A DNA stretch of 64,000 nucleotides from Trissonchulus latispiculum (taxonomy: Eukaryota > Nematoda > Enoplea > Enoplida > Ironidae): contig JASAND010012859.1 of the NCBI GenBank assembly GCA_030248195.1, positions 62,001-126,000 of the forward strand. The letters run 5' to 3'. The stretch's first letter is position 1. The number at the start of each line of letters is the position of its first letter. Under the pieces are notes generated by a model. It ran no database searches and was not told where the DNA came from. It saw only the letters and a program-made list of their open reading frames with translations. Below are positions 46,431 to 56,724 of this stretch, piece after piece. A program made the position numbers and the translations under genes.

Positions 46431-47755
46431 ATTACTCATACTATTTTTTCAACTGAAGATTAATTCCTACGTATAGATGGGAGCACGCTCTGACGTGCAT
46501 CGTGCTACAAATAATTTGTAGCAGGGAGATTACGTAATATTAGTGTGTGATCTTATCTCGATAAAATTATATTTTTGCATTTTAATGGCTTTTAATCACG
46601 ATGTACACATTTTTTAAACGAAAACTAGGTAAATATAGTCGGGGTACTTAACTCAGTAAAATTAATATCTTATTTATTTTTAAAGACTTTTACCGAGGTT
46701 TTGTGCCTTATTCGTTATACAAGTAGTTTGTAGCACGGTTGTGCATTCACAGTTTTGTAAATTCATCGGGCGGGAAGCTCCGAGTGTGCGACACGAGTGT
46801 GCTGGTGGCAGAACAGACTTGGCTCACAGGAATCCTTGAGGTAGCGGTACCCTTTGAGTTAAATTTTTCAGATGATTTATGTGTATTTTCAGTTAAAATG
46901 ATAATTTCGCGGCATGTCACAATCGAATTTTATGCTAGTTTTGGAGTTTGTAATGCCATGGGACTGCAGCGGAACACCAGATAGGGGGGGGGGCTAAACG
47001 TATGCAGACTAAATTGTATATAATAGTTACTTTTTGCAATGTTCACTCCCCAACAACACACCATTCGCAGCTTGGGTGGGAATCGATCCCACACCCACAA
47101 AAATGATCGGAAAAGTGTTTTATCACTTGAAAAAACGTTTACTTGAGTAGAAATGATCGCACAACCTCAAAAATAATTGGAAGCAAATTTTATGGCTTTT
47201 GCAAGAACTTTTACTTGAGTAGGAATCGATCCCACACCATAACAAACCAAACAGAATAATTTCTAATAATAGAATAATTTTTTGAACAAATTTCCTATTT
47301 GACACCAGTGAATTTAAATTCCCAAAATCATTTAAACTGTATTTCGTTTAACCACAGGTGATTTAATTTTGTTCTTTGCATGTGCCAGCGCTCGTTCTTA
47401 GGCTTCGTTTTCAGCGAACAGTTTCATTAAGTGCACAGCATGTAGCTTTTCAGTTTTCCCAAAAGTTCTGAACATTTGTCCTAGGACCACAAACCGATAT
47501 TTATTGGTTTATTGCCTCAAGAATTGTACCGATTAAATTTATTTTTTAAATTGGTGGGCAAGGGTTTTCAGAGCATCCATCAAACTGGTTAGATAAAAGA
47601 TAAATTTAGTATGTACAGTTCAGATTTTATGACTTCTAAACTTTTCTGGGAATGACTGTGCTTATTTTTGACTGATGTTTAGAGATAGACTCTCCATCTC
47701 ATATCAACAAACTTCACTTCGGCTAAACTTTACAAGAGAATGATTGTTTAAGTGA
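46431..47755. other. Non-coding stretch before the dsRBD-like gene
   Basis: No gene supported apart from the repeat at 47075-47260. A G-run (about 46985-46994) and AT-rich sequence are present. Confidence 0.4.
47075..47260. repeat. Tandem tRNA-like repeat, 2-3 units of about 70 bp
   Basis: Units begin with GGAATCGATCCCACACC (a B-box-like palindrome) and end ACTTGAGTAG. The first starts near 47085, the second, diverged, near 47150 and the third near 47221. A dispersed relative lies at 50778-50860 in the dsRBD-like gene. Confidence 0.5.
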
Positions 47756-47990
47756 TTGTGTCGGACCCTCAATCTTTTTGAAAACCACATACTTGCTATC
47801 TTTGAAGCTATGTCTTTGCCTGTTGTAATAGATCGAGTGTTGGGTCATGTCCAATACAATGGGAAGAATCATGTCGACATCGCGATGATGTTGGCTAAGA
47901 CGCTAAATGCCACCCTGCCAAGCTTCGATAGAAAACCGACTTGAACAGGATTTATGGCATTCCTCAGCTGGGGATCATTAGAATGTTCTG
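47756..47990 (+). CDS. dsRBD-like exon A, contains TGA
   Basis: The frame is open from 47756 to TGA 47942-47944 and again from there to the donor TTCTG|GTGAGT (phase 1). The peptide on both sides fits a dsRBD (helix 1 before the stop, strands after). The first in-frame ATG is 47810; ATG 47954 follows the stop. An acceptor at 47950 (TTGAACAG) would exclude the stop but removes helix 1. Confidence 0.45.
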
Positions 47991-48409
47991 GTGAGTTATG
48001 CTTAATAATGTAAGTATAACGAGGTATTTTTGCTCTAAATTTGAAATTTGTAAAAACCTCTGAATTTCGGTTGTCAAAGGTTTCAAAAGGTTTTCCAGCT
48101 CTGTGCGTCATTCGTTGACTGAAACAGTGGGTATTAATTTATGCACGTCTTCACAGTATACGCACCTTAAACATTCTTCAAATTGGATAAAATTTTGGAT
48201 GTGCATACTGTGTAAGATCAAAAAATATCTAAACATTTCGTAAAATTAAACATAACGCATATCTAGTTATATATCTATCTATCTATCTTTATCTTCCTAT
48301 TCATAACACATGTCCGTAAACCAATACGTCAAATGGTAACTTTACACATTGAAATTATATAATGAAATTTTATCTTCATTATCTCCCGGTTATCATTAAC
48401 TCTAGTATC

Positions 48410-48484
<75 letters not shown>

Positions 48485-49866
48485 CAATGATTGTTGTATT
48501 TCAGGTCGTGGGCGCTCCATTAAGGAGGCAAAGCTGGATGCCTCAAAACAGATGATTGAAGATGTGGCAGCCCTTTTAGGAGATGAAAATTGGAATCAGA
48601 CAGGTAATCTTGGTATTTACTAGTTTAGTTTCTTTGAGTCGTTTCTTTCTTCGTTCGCTCTTAAACGGCACCGAGTCAGTGAATCAACATTTCTATTATT
48701 TATTAACTAAAATTTATCCCCAGATTTAGAACTAAATAAAGTTAATTCAAGTAATAAAGAAGCTAATGTACTAGACTTAAACATAAGTATCTCCAATGAA
48801 ACTTTCACTACCAGACATGTGCAGGAGGGGAAGTTCTGGGGGGGTGAAGGGCGGCCGAATGCCACCGAAAAACCAGATTTTTCCGGTTTTTTACCGGAAA
48901 AATCCGGATTCTGGGGGAGGGGGTGAGGGACCCCTTTGGGGGGGGTGAGCTCAGGTCTGACCCCCCCCCCCGAACCCCCCCCAAGCACACGTATGTTCAC
49001 TACTAAAATGTATGACAAAAGGGAAGATTTCGATTTTTGTACTTACAAATTCCCTCCCGCAGACTCTAATATATCCAGTAAAATCATGAAAAATACAATA
49101 AACTGTCAATTAACACGAATCTGTGAAATAAATGACAAATTAATTCATCTCAGAAAAAACTATAAAGATGTATTTGAAACTTGTCTGAATAGAGGACATT
49201 CAAAGAAGATGTTCTTACGCAGCTTATACAAAACACTTAAACAGCAAACATGGATCAAAGAAAAATTCCAACTTACTGATGAAAATAACGTAAGAACACA
49301 TTATTTACTAATTAATTAAGAATGTATGGTATTTATTTGACTTATTTCAAGATATATTACGACTTGTTCGTACTACTTACCAGGCTTGCCTGGAAATACT
49401 CTCTACTTTACTCTTACCTGTCTCAGCAATGAGGTCAGGGTCTATGTTTTTTGTTTGCATGTAAACACTAAACAACATGTGTGAATGGGACCACAGGGCA
49501 GAAACGCTTTTCAATTCCTTTTCAATCATTTGGCTCAAAAAACCTAAAGCTGCAACTAGTATGTCGGTAAGCCACTGACGACACCCGCCGAATACTAGCA
49601 TCAGTCTGGCAGAGTGGTCAGCGAGTGAACGCACCTAACGTGTATGATTGTGTCTGTAGCACATCGTAATGAGTGATTCACATGTGTTATCCATCGTATC
49701 CTCAGTTTTTTGGGTAGCAAGCATGTACAGGGTAATTACAACCCAAGGATATTTTATACATGTATCATATTATGTCACTTATTGGCCTATATGTATGTTC
49801 TTGAATTGGTACCTATCGTTCTAACCTTTTCTCTTGCTATTACTGTGCGAGTGTATATATATGTAT

Positions 49867-49946
<80 letters not shown>

Positions 49947-50280
49947 GCATGTATGTATACGCTTTACTTAGATATATGACAGTTAATGATTTTTAATTTT
50001 ACTATTTTATTTAAATTTTACTGGTAGCCTGTTTTATCCACCCCAATAACCCCATCTAATGGCTTTATTCTGTTTCCTTTTTAGGTGTTTGGTTTAGAAG
50101 AGTTCCATGTAGCCGGATCGGTGGATAGATTTTTCCGGGCGGACTGCCTCGGCGTGGTTACAAATGTCAGTACCGCTTACAATGATGGAGAATGTCAGCT
50201 GAAGTTGGATTTTAACATCGTCAGCTATGACCTCAAGCGTATGTAAAACTAGTAATCAAATATATTGTAGAATTATTTGA

Positions 50281-50343
<63 letters not shown>

Positions 50344-53300
50344 TTACGTATTGTGCAAGTGGATTTAAACTGTTTCAATGTTTGCTAAATTTAATTTCTA
50401 TATTCCACTGTGCTTAAATCACAGTGTTCTTTATGTATTGAGATTTTATTCGATTTTCAGGAAGCGGCCGCAACAGGAAAGAAGCAATGAAGACGGCCAC
50501 TGACTTGTGCCCTATGGTGAGCATTCTGGCTGCCATGAACTAAACGGTCTGATGTGAGGTTTGCCGTTGACAGCGAACAGCTGGTGCAGAAAAAACAAAA
50601 ACCTTATCTAAACATTGAGTTTTGACTGCACTTTTATTCGTTTCATTGTTTGATTAATTTAATTATCAATTAAACTTCAGTGTAGGATAGCTCAAGTATT
50701 GATAGCAATTTATAATTGGGTTCAGTTTACATCTGGAGCATAGTTTTATCTAAAAGGCTATATCACTTTAAACGTAAACTTGGGTGAAATTCGATCCTAC
50801 ACCCGAAAATAAAACAGAAAAAATTTATCACTTTTGAAAAACTATTACTTGTACTAATATTAAAAAAATAAAATTTCACTAATTTAAATGACTATTTTAG
50901 TTATTTTTCTTATAAGCAAAATATGTTTGGATTTAAAGATCTGAAAAAATTTGCAAACAAAGCCAATAATTTCGATTTGAAACCAGGCTAAATTTGGTAC
51001 CTGTTACATTTGGCATTGTGTCAAAAGTGTTGAAAAACAATGGAAAAAACTATTGGCTACGATAAAGTGTTGCTGCAGTGTACCAAAATCGTTTCACGTT
51101 TAGCACATATATAGTTTATCTAAGCCCCCTCCTTTCCCTTTTGATTTCTATTGAGTCTTTGAGAGTTCCCTTTACGCATTTACAAAAGAGCAATTAAAGT
51201 GTGGTGAAGTGTCTCACTACTGTGTCCCAGTGCCAACAAACAGTGTGTCTATACTTTTTAATTATAAGGTACTATTAGGTATTATTACTACTTTACCAAG
51301 AGTACATAATGATAAGAGTATGCTACTAGGCAAGCTCTATGTTATCAGCGCAAAAACTATGCTCTGCACGCTAACGGCCACCCCCCCCCCCCGCAAATCA
51401 GACCCTAGTGACCCCCCCCGCAAATCAGTACCTAGTCGAAACGGGGGTACGCTCACTCGCTCTATGTTTATGTGCTTAAGCTCGAAAACACAAGCACTAC
51501 GTGCGCAAATTTTGTGCCTGCTTCGAGCTTTAGAACAAACATAGCGCTCAAAATTCTTTGAAGTGATGGGTCTGATTTGCGGGGGGCGGGGTGGGTTGTT
51601 AGCGAGCAGAGCATAGTTTTTGCTCTGATAACAGAGAGTGTGCCAGTGGTGTCTCTGTTTACACCTCAGCAAGACCTTTATGCTGGCTATCACGCAAAAA
51701 TGACAACTGATAGATGAATGCAATGATATTGTCTCTATTGTAACATTTTAAAGAGCGACAAAATCCTAGCAAGGCGCATAGGCACACTCAAAATTGAGCG
51801 ACTGAACTTTGCCATGTTTATACGGTTACATAGTTATAACTGATAAAAAATGAGATAAAAGAAAACTTGTTAGGCGAACTGGAATATTATGAATGAATGG
51901 ATCCAAACGTTTCTATGTCTGTAGCTAAACATAAATTGAATATGCATTTATAAAAGCTTAGATCAGGGTCTTTTTAAGATTGCTCCCACAGCGCTTAAAC
52001 CCACATAACCCACACGAATGCCTTGCAGTTCTCGCCTCCGCCACAGGTAAATCTTGTTTTGATATCTTGTGGGACTAAATAGCAAAATAATCATCCGGAG
52101 CAGAGACTCAAGGAGGCATATCATTAGCTTGGTTTTGTTTTGGATCGTTTTTATTATTACGACACCAATTGCTGCAAGGATCAAACTACATTCATGGCTA
52201 AATTTATCAGATTAAAGTCTTTCTGAATTTTGACTGGTTATTTACGTAAAACTAGACCAATGTTTGCACTAGATTCAACGAAGACAATTTTTTAAAACTT
52301 TACACCTTGATTACTAGCAGACAATCGCATTGTAACCCTCTGACAACTCTGCAGCAATAAACAAACTATCAGGCAATTTTTATTAAACTTGGGATTTGAA
52401 TGCACGTGCTGTCTGGGCCAGGGTTGTAAAAAAGTAATTTTTTGCATCTCCTTTTCAACACTATTGTACTTTGCACTTCAACACTTTGCTGTTGTCATCA
52501 AACAGGCTAAAAAAACGTTACTTTACTATTAAAATATGTAAAAATTTTGTAAAAAAAGATAATTTTGTTATTTGTTCACATTGTTATTGACATGATAACA
52601 AAGCTTTCGACTTTCTAAAACTCCATCGGAAAAATTCAGACTATAAATTTCGGAAATTGTAAATTCGTGGCTTTGAAATTGTTGAAGCTAAAAATAATCT
52701 AGTTAGTTCGGAAAGGATTTGAATGTTTTACTAGCTCCCTTTGGGTGAAACGATCAGGATTTAACGTTGCGTCTTGAAAAACTGCTCATAGTAGGGAAGG
52801 ATGTTTTTAATTTGTCACCTGGTACAGATGGCCATTTCAATCCATCGACCTGTCCTGCGAGTCGACATCCATTGGTTAGCGGGTGGGCCGAGAAACTGAT
52901 TATCTGAGCGGTCGGAGCGATCCGTAACCAGACCTTTGCATTGTAGCTTTTAAAATAATACTGCTAGTGAAAATTGCTTTGGCGGGCCGGGCCGGGCTGA
53001 ATTGTTGTGCTACTGGATCGTGCGAAAACATTATGCCAATGAGCCGGGTCGAGACAAATTTTGAGATAGCTTGCCTGGACGGGTCGAAAAAATCCAGCCG
53101 TGCTCATTTCTATCGTCTCTCATAAACGGAGCAAATCCCACCGTGATACAGTACCTTAGTCAAACATTCCCAGATAATCACTACACTGAAAATAAAAATT
53201 TTAGCTAGTCTTTATTTTTAATGAGAATATCACACCATGAAAGTAGCTAGTCAACATTTCTTGCTATTTAGTTAGTGTGATGATTTTAAAAGTAATGAAA

Positions 53301-54393
53301 ATTTGTGAAACTAGTTATAAAAAGTGTAAAAACGAGACTAAAAGGTGTAAGAAATTTGTTAAAAGGTATGTAATTTTGGTGCAGTTAAAAACTGTGAAAG
53401 AAAAGTATTAACGATTTTACAATTTGCAATCTTCTGCTGTTTTGCAAAGTCTGCCGAGAAATAGCAGACTTTTCTCCTTTATTAAACTTTTTATACCCAA
53501 ATTAAAGATTTGCAAAAGTATTAAAAAGTCTTTAGGTTTAACGAGAATTTCAGACACAGAAAGCAGCTAACCAGCATTTTTTGCGATTTAGTTGTCTAAT
53601 AATTTTAAAAGTGATGGAAATGTAAAAAATCTAGAGGCTCCAAAACGGGTGTTAAAAAGTGTAAGAAATTTGTTGAAAGGCAATTTTTGTACTGTCAAAA
53701 ACTGTAAATAAAGTTTTAAACATTTTGCAATGTACTATCGTCTCCTGTTTTGCAAAAACTTTGTCAAGAAATTGCAGACTTCTCCTCCACTGTTTATTCC
53801 GAAAATAAAGATTTGTAAACTTACTTCAGCTACAGTTGAATGCTGTAATTTTCAAATTGGCATTAGATGCATTACTTCATTTGGTGAGAGTTAGCAAATC
53901 AGTGAAGCATGCTAGTTATGAATCCTGGCGAACTCTCAAGTTTTCGTTGGTTTTATCTGAAATATCACGTCAGAGATTATTTTGCTTCAATGATGAAGTA
54001 GGGTGTATAAAAAGTTCAAGTTGTCAATTTCTGAAATAGTAAGGCATCAGACAGATACAAAGAATGTGAGGTTGGCTTTCAGACAAGTGAACTGAGACGA
54101 ACAGACAAATCAAAGCTAAAATTTTAAAGTCATGTCCATTAACAGTTACAACACTTGTGTGCTCATTATTTCAATAGTGTCGTTTTTGAATGTTACAGGC
54201 TCCTGCTACTGCTTGGCTCACCCTTGGTCCAATGGATCAGGATGTATACGATCTATGGGATAATCACAGTGTGGCAGGAAGTTCCACCGATGAATACCTC
54301 AGCGATGAGACGGACGATGGATCAGTGGAAGATGACCTACTTGCCTCCAGCCCGGCAGGTCGAGAAGACCCTAGGGAGGACCAAATTGGTTGA
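47810..54393 (+). CDS. Gene encoding a dsRNA-binding-domain-like protein, with in-frame TGA
   Basis: Role inferred only from a double-stranded-RNA-binding-like fold; partner RNA and pathway unknown. Exons with matching phases: 47810-47990, 48505-48603, (49063-49289, provisional), 50085-50238, 50461-50516, 54199-54393. Helix 1 of a dsRBD is suggested by HVDIAMMLAKTLNATLPSFD. Then comes FMAFLSWGSLECSG, joined across an intron to RGRSIKEAKLDASKQ, the usual G-x-G-R-S-x-K-E-A-K helix 2. A second, weaker copy ends SGRNRKEAMKTATDL. The C-terminus is acidic (DEYLSDETDDGSVEDDLL). An in-frame TGA at 47942-47944 sits between helix 1 and the strands; a start at ATG 47954 would avoid it but lose helix 1. 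The exon at 49063 lies in a reverse-transcriptase remnant. Intron 50517-54198 is 3.7 kb and full of repeats. Could be a real gene with a different first exon, or a decaying one. Confidence 0.5.
48411..48482. repeat. (TAA)n microsatellite
   Basis: About 24 uninterrupted TAA/ATA units lie immediately before the acceptor of dsRBD-like exon B. The long minus-strand leucine reading frame here is only this repeat. Confidence 0.95.
48505..48603 (+). CDS. dsRBD-like exon B (helix 2)
   Basis: The acceptor GTATTTCAG and donor GACAG|GTAATC bound 99 bases open in only one frame. It encodes RGRSIKEAKLDASKQMIEDV and more, matching the basic helix-2 signature of dsRBDs. It starts and ends in phase 1, agreeing with exon A. 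Confidence 0.65.
48812..48995. mobile_element. 184-bp hAT-like MITE inside the RT remnant
   Basis: It is flanked by a perfect 8-bp TSD TTCACTAC (48804-48811 and 48996-49003). The ends CAGACATGTGC and GCACACGTATG are imperfect inverse copies. The interior holds G- and C-runs and a palindrome GGAAAAATCC. Removing the element and one TSD copy restores an uninterrupted target site. A right-end copy lies at 57121-57174. Confidence 0.8.
49063..49289 (+). CDS. Possible exonised piece of the RT remnant (dsRBD-like exon C)
   Basis: The acceptor TTCCCTCCCGCAG and donor AATAAC|GTAAGA bound 227 open bases. They start in phase 1 and end in phase 0, exactly what is required between exon B and exon D, which do not fit each other directly. 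The peptide is RT-derived (HSKKMFLRSLYKTLKQQTW). Inference from phases only. Confidence 0.35.
49853..49960. repeat. (AT)n with embedded GTATGTTT
   Basis: Two AT tracts are separated by an exact GTATGTTT block, suggesting internal duplication of the microsatellite. Confidence 0.9.
50085..50238 (+). CDS. dsRBD-like gene, exon D
   Basis: An in-frame TAG directly before the exon fixes the acceptor (TTCCTTTTTAG). The donor is CAAGC|GTATGT (phase 1). It encodes VFGLEEFHVAGSVDRFFRAD and on to KLDFNIVSYDLK, a likely strand region feeding into the next exon's helix. Confidence 0.65.
50281..50343. repeat. (TTA)n microsatellite
   Basis: About 20 TTA units lie in the intron between dsRBD-like exons D and E. 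Confidence 0.95.
50461..50516 (+). CDS. dsRBD-like gene, exon E
   Basis: The acceptor is GATTTTCAG and the donor CTATG|GTGAGC. It encodes SGRNRKEAMKTATDLCPM, resembling the K-E-A helix-2 signature seen in exon B. Ends in phase 0. Confidence 0.65.
50778..50860. repeat. Dispersed copy of the 47.1-kb tRNA-like repeat
   Basis: It contains TGGGTGAAATTCGATCCTAC, then ATTTATCACTTTTGAAAAAC and TTACTTG, in the same order as the units at 47075-47260. It lies in the last intron of the dsRBD-like gene. Confidence 0.45.
51295..51660. mobile_element. Best copy of the ACCAAGAGTACATAATGATA MITE family
   Basis: The left arm starts ACCAAGAGTACATAATGATA and carries GCGCAAAAACTATGCTCTGC, GCTAACGGCC, a C-run and GCAAATCAGACCC. 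The right arm repeats these in inverse (GGGTCTGATTTGCGGGGGG, TTGTTAGCGAGCAGAGCATA). The outermost right end is worn. Relatives lie at 9571, 18136 (fragment) and 40925. Confidence 0.65.
53186..53822. repeat. Diverged tandem duplication of about 310 bp
   Basis: Segments 53186-53520 and 53521-53822 share ordered blocks: AGTCTTTA, ACGAGAAT-type, AGTGTAAGAAATTTGTT, TGCTGTTTTGCAAA/CCTGTTTTGCAAA, GCAGACTT and AATTAAAGATTTG/AATAAAGATTTG. It lies within the last intron of the dsRBD-like gene and is non-coding. Confidence 0.6.
54199..54393 (+). CDS. dsRBD-like gene, last exon
   Basis: The acceptor TGTTACAG starts in phase 0, matching exon E. It encodes APATAWLTLGPMDQDVYDLW and an acidic tail, then TGA 54391-54393. 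An AATAAA follows 76 bases later. The long preceding intron makes this join less certain than the others. Confidence 0.6.
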   Translation, partial: APATAWLTLGPMDQDVYDLWDNHSVAGSSTDEYLSDETDDGSVEDDLLASSPAGREDPREDQIG

Positions 54394-54468
54394 AAAGCCA
54401 ATTCCAATTTTTTGTTGACTTGATTTGACATAAATTTTGCTATGAAAAATTTGTTTTGTTTTCTTGTG

Positions 54469-54474
54469 AATAAA
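54469..54474 (+). terminator. Polyadenylation signal AATAAA
   Basis: A canonical AATAAA lies 76 bases past the TGA of the dsRBD-like gene, a normal distance for a short 3'UTR. Confidence 0.5.
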
Positions 54475-54776
54475 AACAATTTTTTAAAGTTAGGCATTAG
54501 TAGTAGTATAGGGCCACCATTTCGAGCCGCAATCCCAATCCCAAATTTTCCCTCCAACTCCCTCCTGTCCTAGGTTTCCTAGTTTTTGCACCGCCTCCCT
54601 TACGACTTCCTTGCCACCCCTCTGCGTTCTTCTCCCGGGGCTTGGGACCCGGCGTTAGCCCATTAGTGGTTTTTTGGCTTTTTATTTTTTTGGAGTTTTA
54701 AGGCATTATTTACAGCATGCATATGTACAACTATATACAGTAGCCCTTAAGAGGACTGTTGGGATAAAACATATAT

Positions 54777-55052
54777 TCAAGACCATTTCTCAAATTTAGA
54801 CATTAATATACTTCTGCTACGTGGTCTAAAGCTTAGAAACTTAGTTTCTATATACAAATCAAGTTTTTTGTGCCTCTCTTGAGTCTTTGATAATGTGGGT
54901 AGTGGTTTTATAGTCCTTTTTCTCGGAGTAAATTTAGGATTGTGAGCCTCATTCATGTGCTTAGACATTGCTTTATCACTATTAAAATCTTTACCACAGC
55001 TGCAACGATGATGTTCTCCAAAGTTACCCAAAATGATTTGTTCTAGAACCAT
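54777..55052 (-). CDS. Small ORF with a C2H2-like zinc finger
   Basis: A 91-codon minus-strand frame from ATG 55050-55052. It has one finger-like unit HRCSCGKDFNSDKAMSKHMN followed by EAH, with spacing C-x-C-x12-H-x4-H, one residue shorter between the cysteines than in a standard C2H2 finger. A basic stretch (PRKRTIKPLPTLSKTQERHK) follows. No neighbour on this strand. It could be an exon of a larger gene, a transposon protein fragment or chance; similar finger ORFs occur at 59563 and 59769 on the other strand. Confidence 0.4.
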   Translation of the reverse strand: MVLEQIILGNFGEHHRCSCGKDFNSDKAMSKHMNEAHNPKFTPRKRTIKPLPTLSKTQERHKKLDLYIETKFLSFRPRSRSILMSKFEKWS

Positions 55053-55211
55053 ATTCAATTGTGTATCACTCAATTCAAGTGCTCTTACTAAAAAAATGTT
55101 CTATCAAGTACAATCACTTCAGAGCTCTCAAAAACCGACCGTTCACGACGAGAGATCAAGTCCAACTGACGCGATATCAAATTTTTCACCCTTTATATAC
55201 TTTTTAAAACC

Positions 55212-55305
55212 TTACCCCCTGTACCCCCAGTACCCCCAGTACCCCCTGTACCCCTAGTACTCCCTGTACCCCCTGTACCTCCAGTACCCCCTGTAGCCCT
55301 AGTAC
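55212..55305. repeat. 9-bp minisatellite GTACCCCCA/T
   Basis: About ten imperfect units of GTACCCCCA, GTACCCCCT and GTACCCCTA follow one another, a C-rich strand-asymmetric tract. Confidence 0.9.
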
Positions 55306-55511
55306 TACCGTTATTTCAGCACTGAATTTGCACATTTCTCTTAGTTAAAAACGTGGAAGTGTGGTTGCTTTGATGGGTAAGTTATGGATTCATAAAAAGT
55401 GAAACCACCAAGGTATTTATTTTTAATGTTTATTATTTCTTTGAAGAATCATTTGACTTCACAGTAGGTGTTGTTTTGGAAGTAAAATTTCCCTGCTTAT
55501 AACGTTATACC

Positions 55512-55818
55512 AAATTGTTGTTTTAAATTTTCAAACTTTTACCAACAACATGGGACCTGATTTTATTGAAACATATACGTGTTTTTGACTAAGATGAAAA
55601 GCTAGTTTGACGTTATCCCAACGCTACGTTAGTCAATTAATTATGTACAGAATTTAGTACGGTTTTTTTAGTAAAGCAGTTTACAAATTGTTGTTTTAAA
55701 TTTTCACACTTTTACCAACCACTTGGGACCTGATTATGTTGAAACATATACGTGTTTTTGACTAAGATAAAAAGCTAGTTTGACGTTTTCCCAACGGTAC
55801 GTTAGTCAATTAATTATG
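55512..55818. repeat. Direct duplication, about 134-bp unit, 173-bp period
   Basis: 55512-55645 and 55685-55818 are nearly identical from AAATTGTTGTTTTAAATTTT to GTTAGTCAATTAATTATG, differing at about ten positions. They are separated by 39 bp. Confidence 0.9.
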
Positions 55819-55819
55819 G

Positions 55820-56724
55820 GTAGTTATTGTTTAGCGAGAGGGGGTCACTGGGAAGGGTGGGACCATGAGGAAAAAACTTTCAATATAGTTCGAAAAACAA
55901 TCAATGAAAAAATTAATATGTATTGTATTTGGTTTGGTTTTGAATATTATATTTTACATAACTTGTATTTATGAGCATATCGAATCACGATTTAACATGA
56001 AATTTTAAAAGAAGTATTTGGTGCACTTCAATTGTACTTCACTCGCAACACATAATTGTCCAGACCCCCATTTCAACCCCAACTCAATCGAAGTCCAGCA
56101 TTGCTTTGTTTTCAATTTGGTCTAGCGATACTTAGCATCTAAAATATTTTTTACGAAATCTTTTCAAACGAAACTTTTTAAATGGAACAGACCCAGCTTC
56201 CTATACTCCGTCTTTTGTAATTTAACATTCCTGTTGTCTTTTCAAACCACAGTAACTAAACCATTAATAATTTCTTTTGTTTTTATTTCAGGCAACTATC
56301 TATTTCCGAACTCATTATATTTTTAACCTGAATCTAGTATACATGGCTTCTAATAACGAAAAGCTCTATTTAGGATTCTAACCTTATTTGTATGTTTTAA
56401 AATAATAATAATAATAATAATAATAATTTCGTTTGGTGTCAATCTATCTTCACTCGATACTATAGGAATTCAATTGTAACATTAGGCTAACATTTAATTA
56501 GTAATTTGAAAACGCAAGATTAAAATACACTTGGATCTGGTCAGAGTTTGGATGGTGTCCTATTGTTTTACTACTTCTCATACTAGAAGATAAGTGGAAG
56601 TCGCTTAGAGAGTAAGAAACTTTCAGATGGAAATGATTGTCCTGGTTTATGATATAAAACAATGTAAAGTATCTAAGTCATTTCTAAGTATTTATTCTAA
56701 TTTGTTTTCGTGTTTCATTTCCAG
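55820..56724. other. Intergenic or intronic AT-rich sequence
   Basis: No exon recognised. (TAA)n occurs at 56401-56427. Upstream exons of the following gene are expected here or further left but could not be identified. Confidence 0.4.

Larger units (their letters stand above)
48711..49319 (+). pseudogene. Reverse-transcriptase C-terminal remnant, interrupted by a MITE
   Basis: Before the MITE the frame reads KEANVLDLNISISNETFTT; after it, TTKMYDKREDFDF, FPPADSNISS and NRGHSKKMFLRSLYKTL. I recognise this order (an LDL strand, YDKRDDF, FPF..NIP, RGYxKxxL) from C-terminal parts of non-LTR-type animal reverse transcriptases. Only about 140 codons remain and the catalytic part is missing, so it is dead as an enzyme. 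It lies in the dsRBD-like gene on the same strand, and 49063-49289 of it has borders of an exon in the right phases. Confidence 0.6.

Noticed and set aside
48329..48520. Minus-strand reading frame with a long run of leucines
   Set aside because: It is the (TAA)n microsatellite read in one frame.
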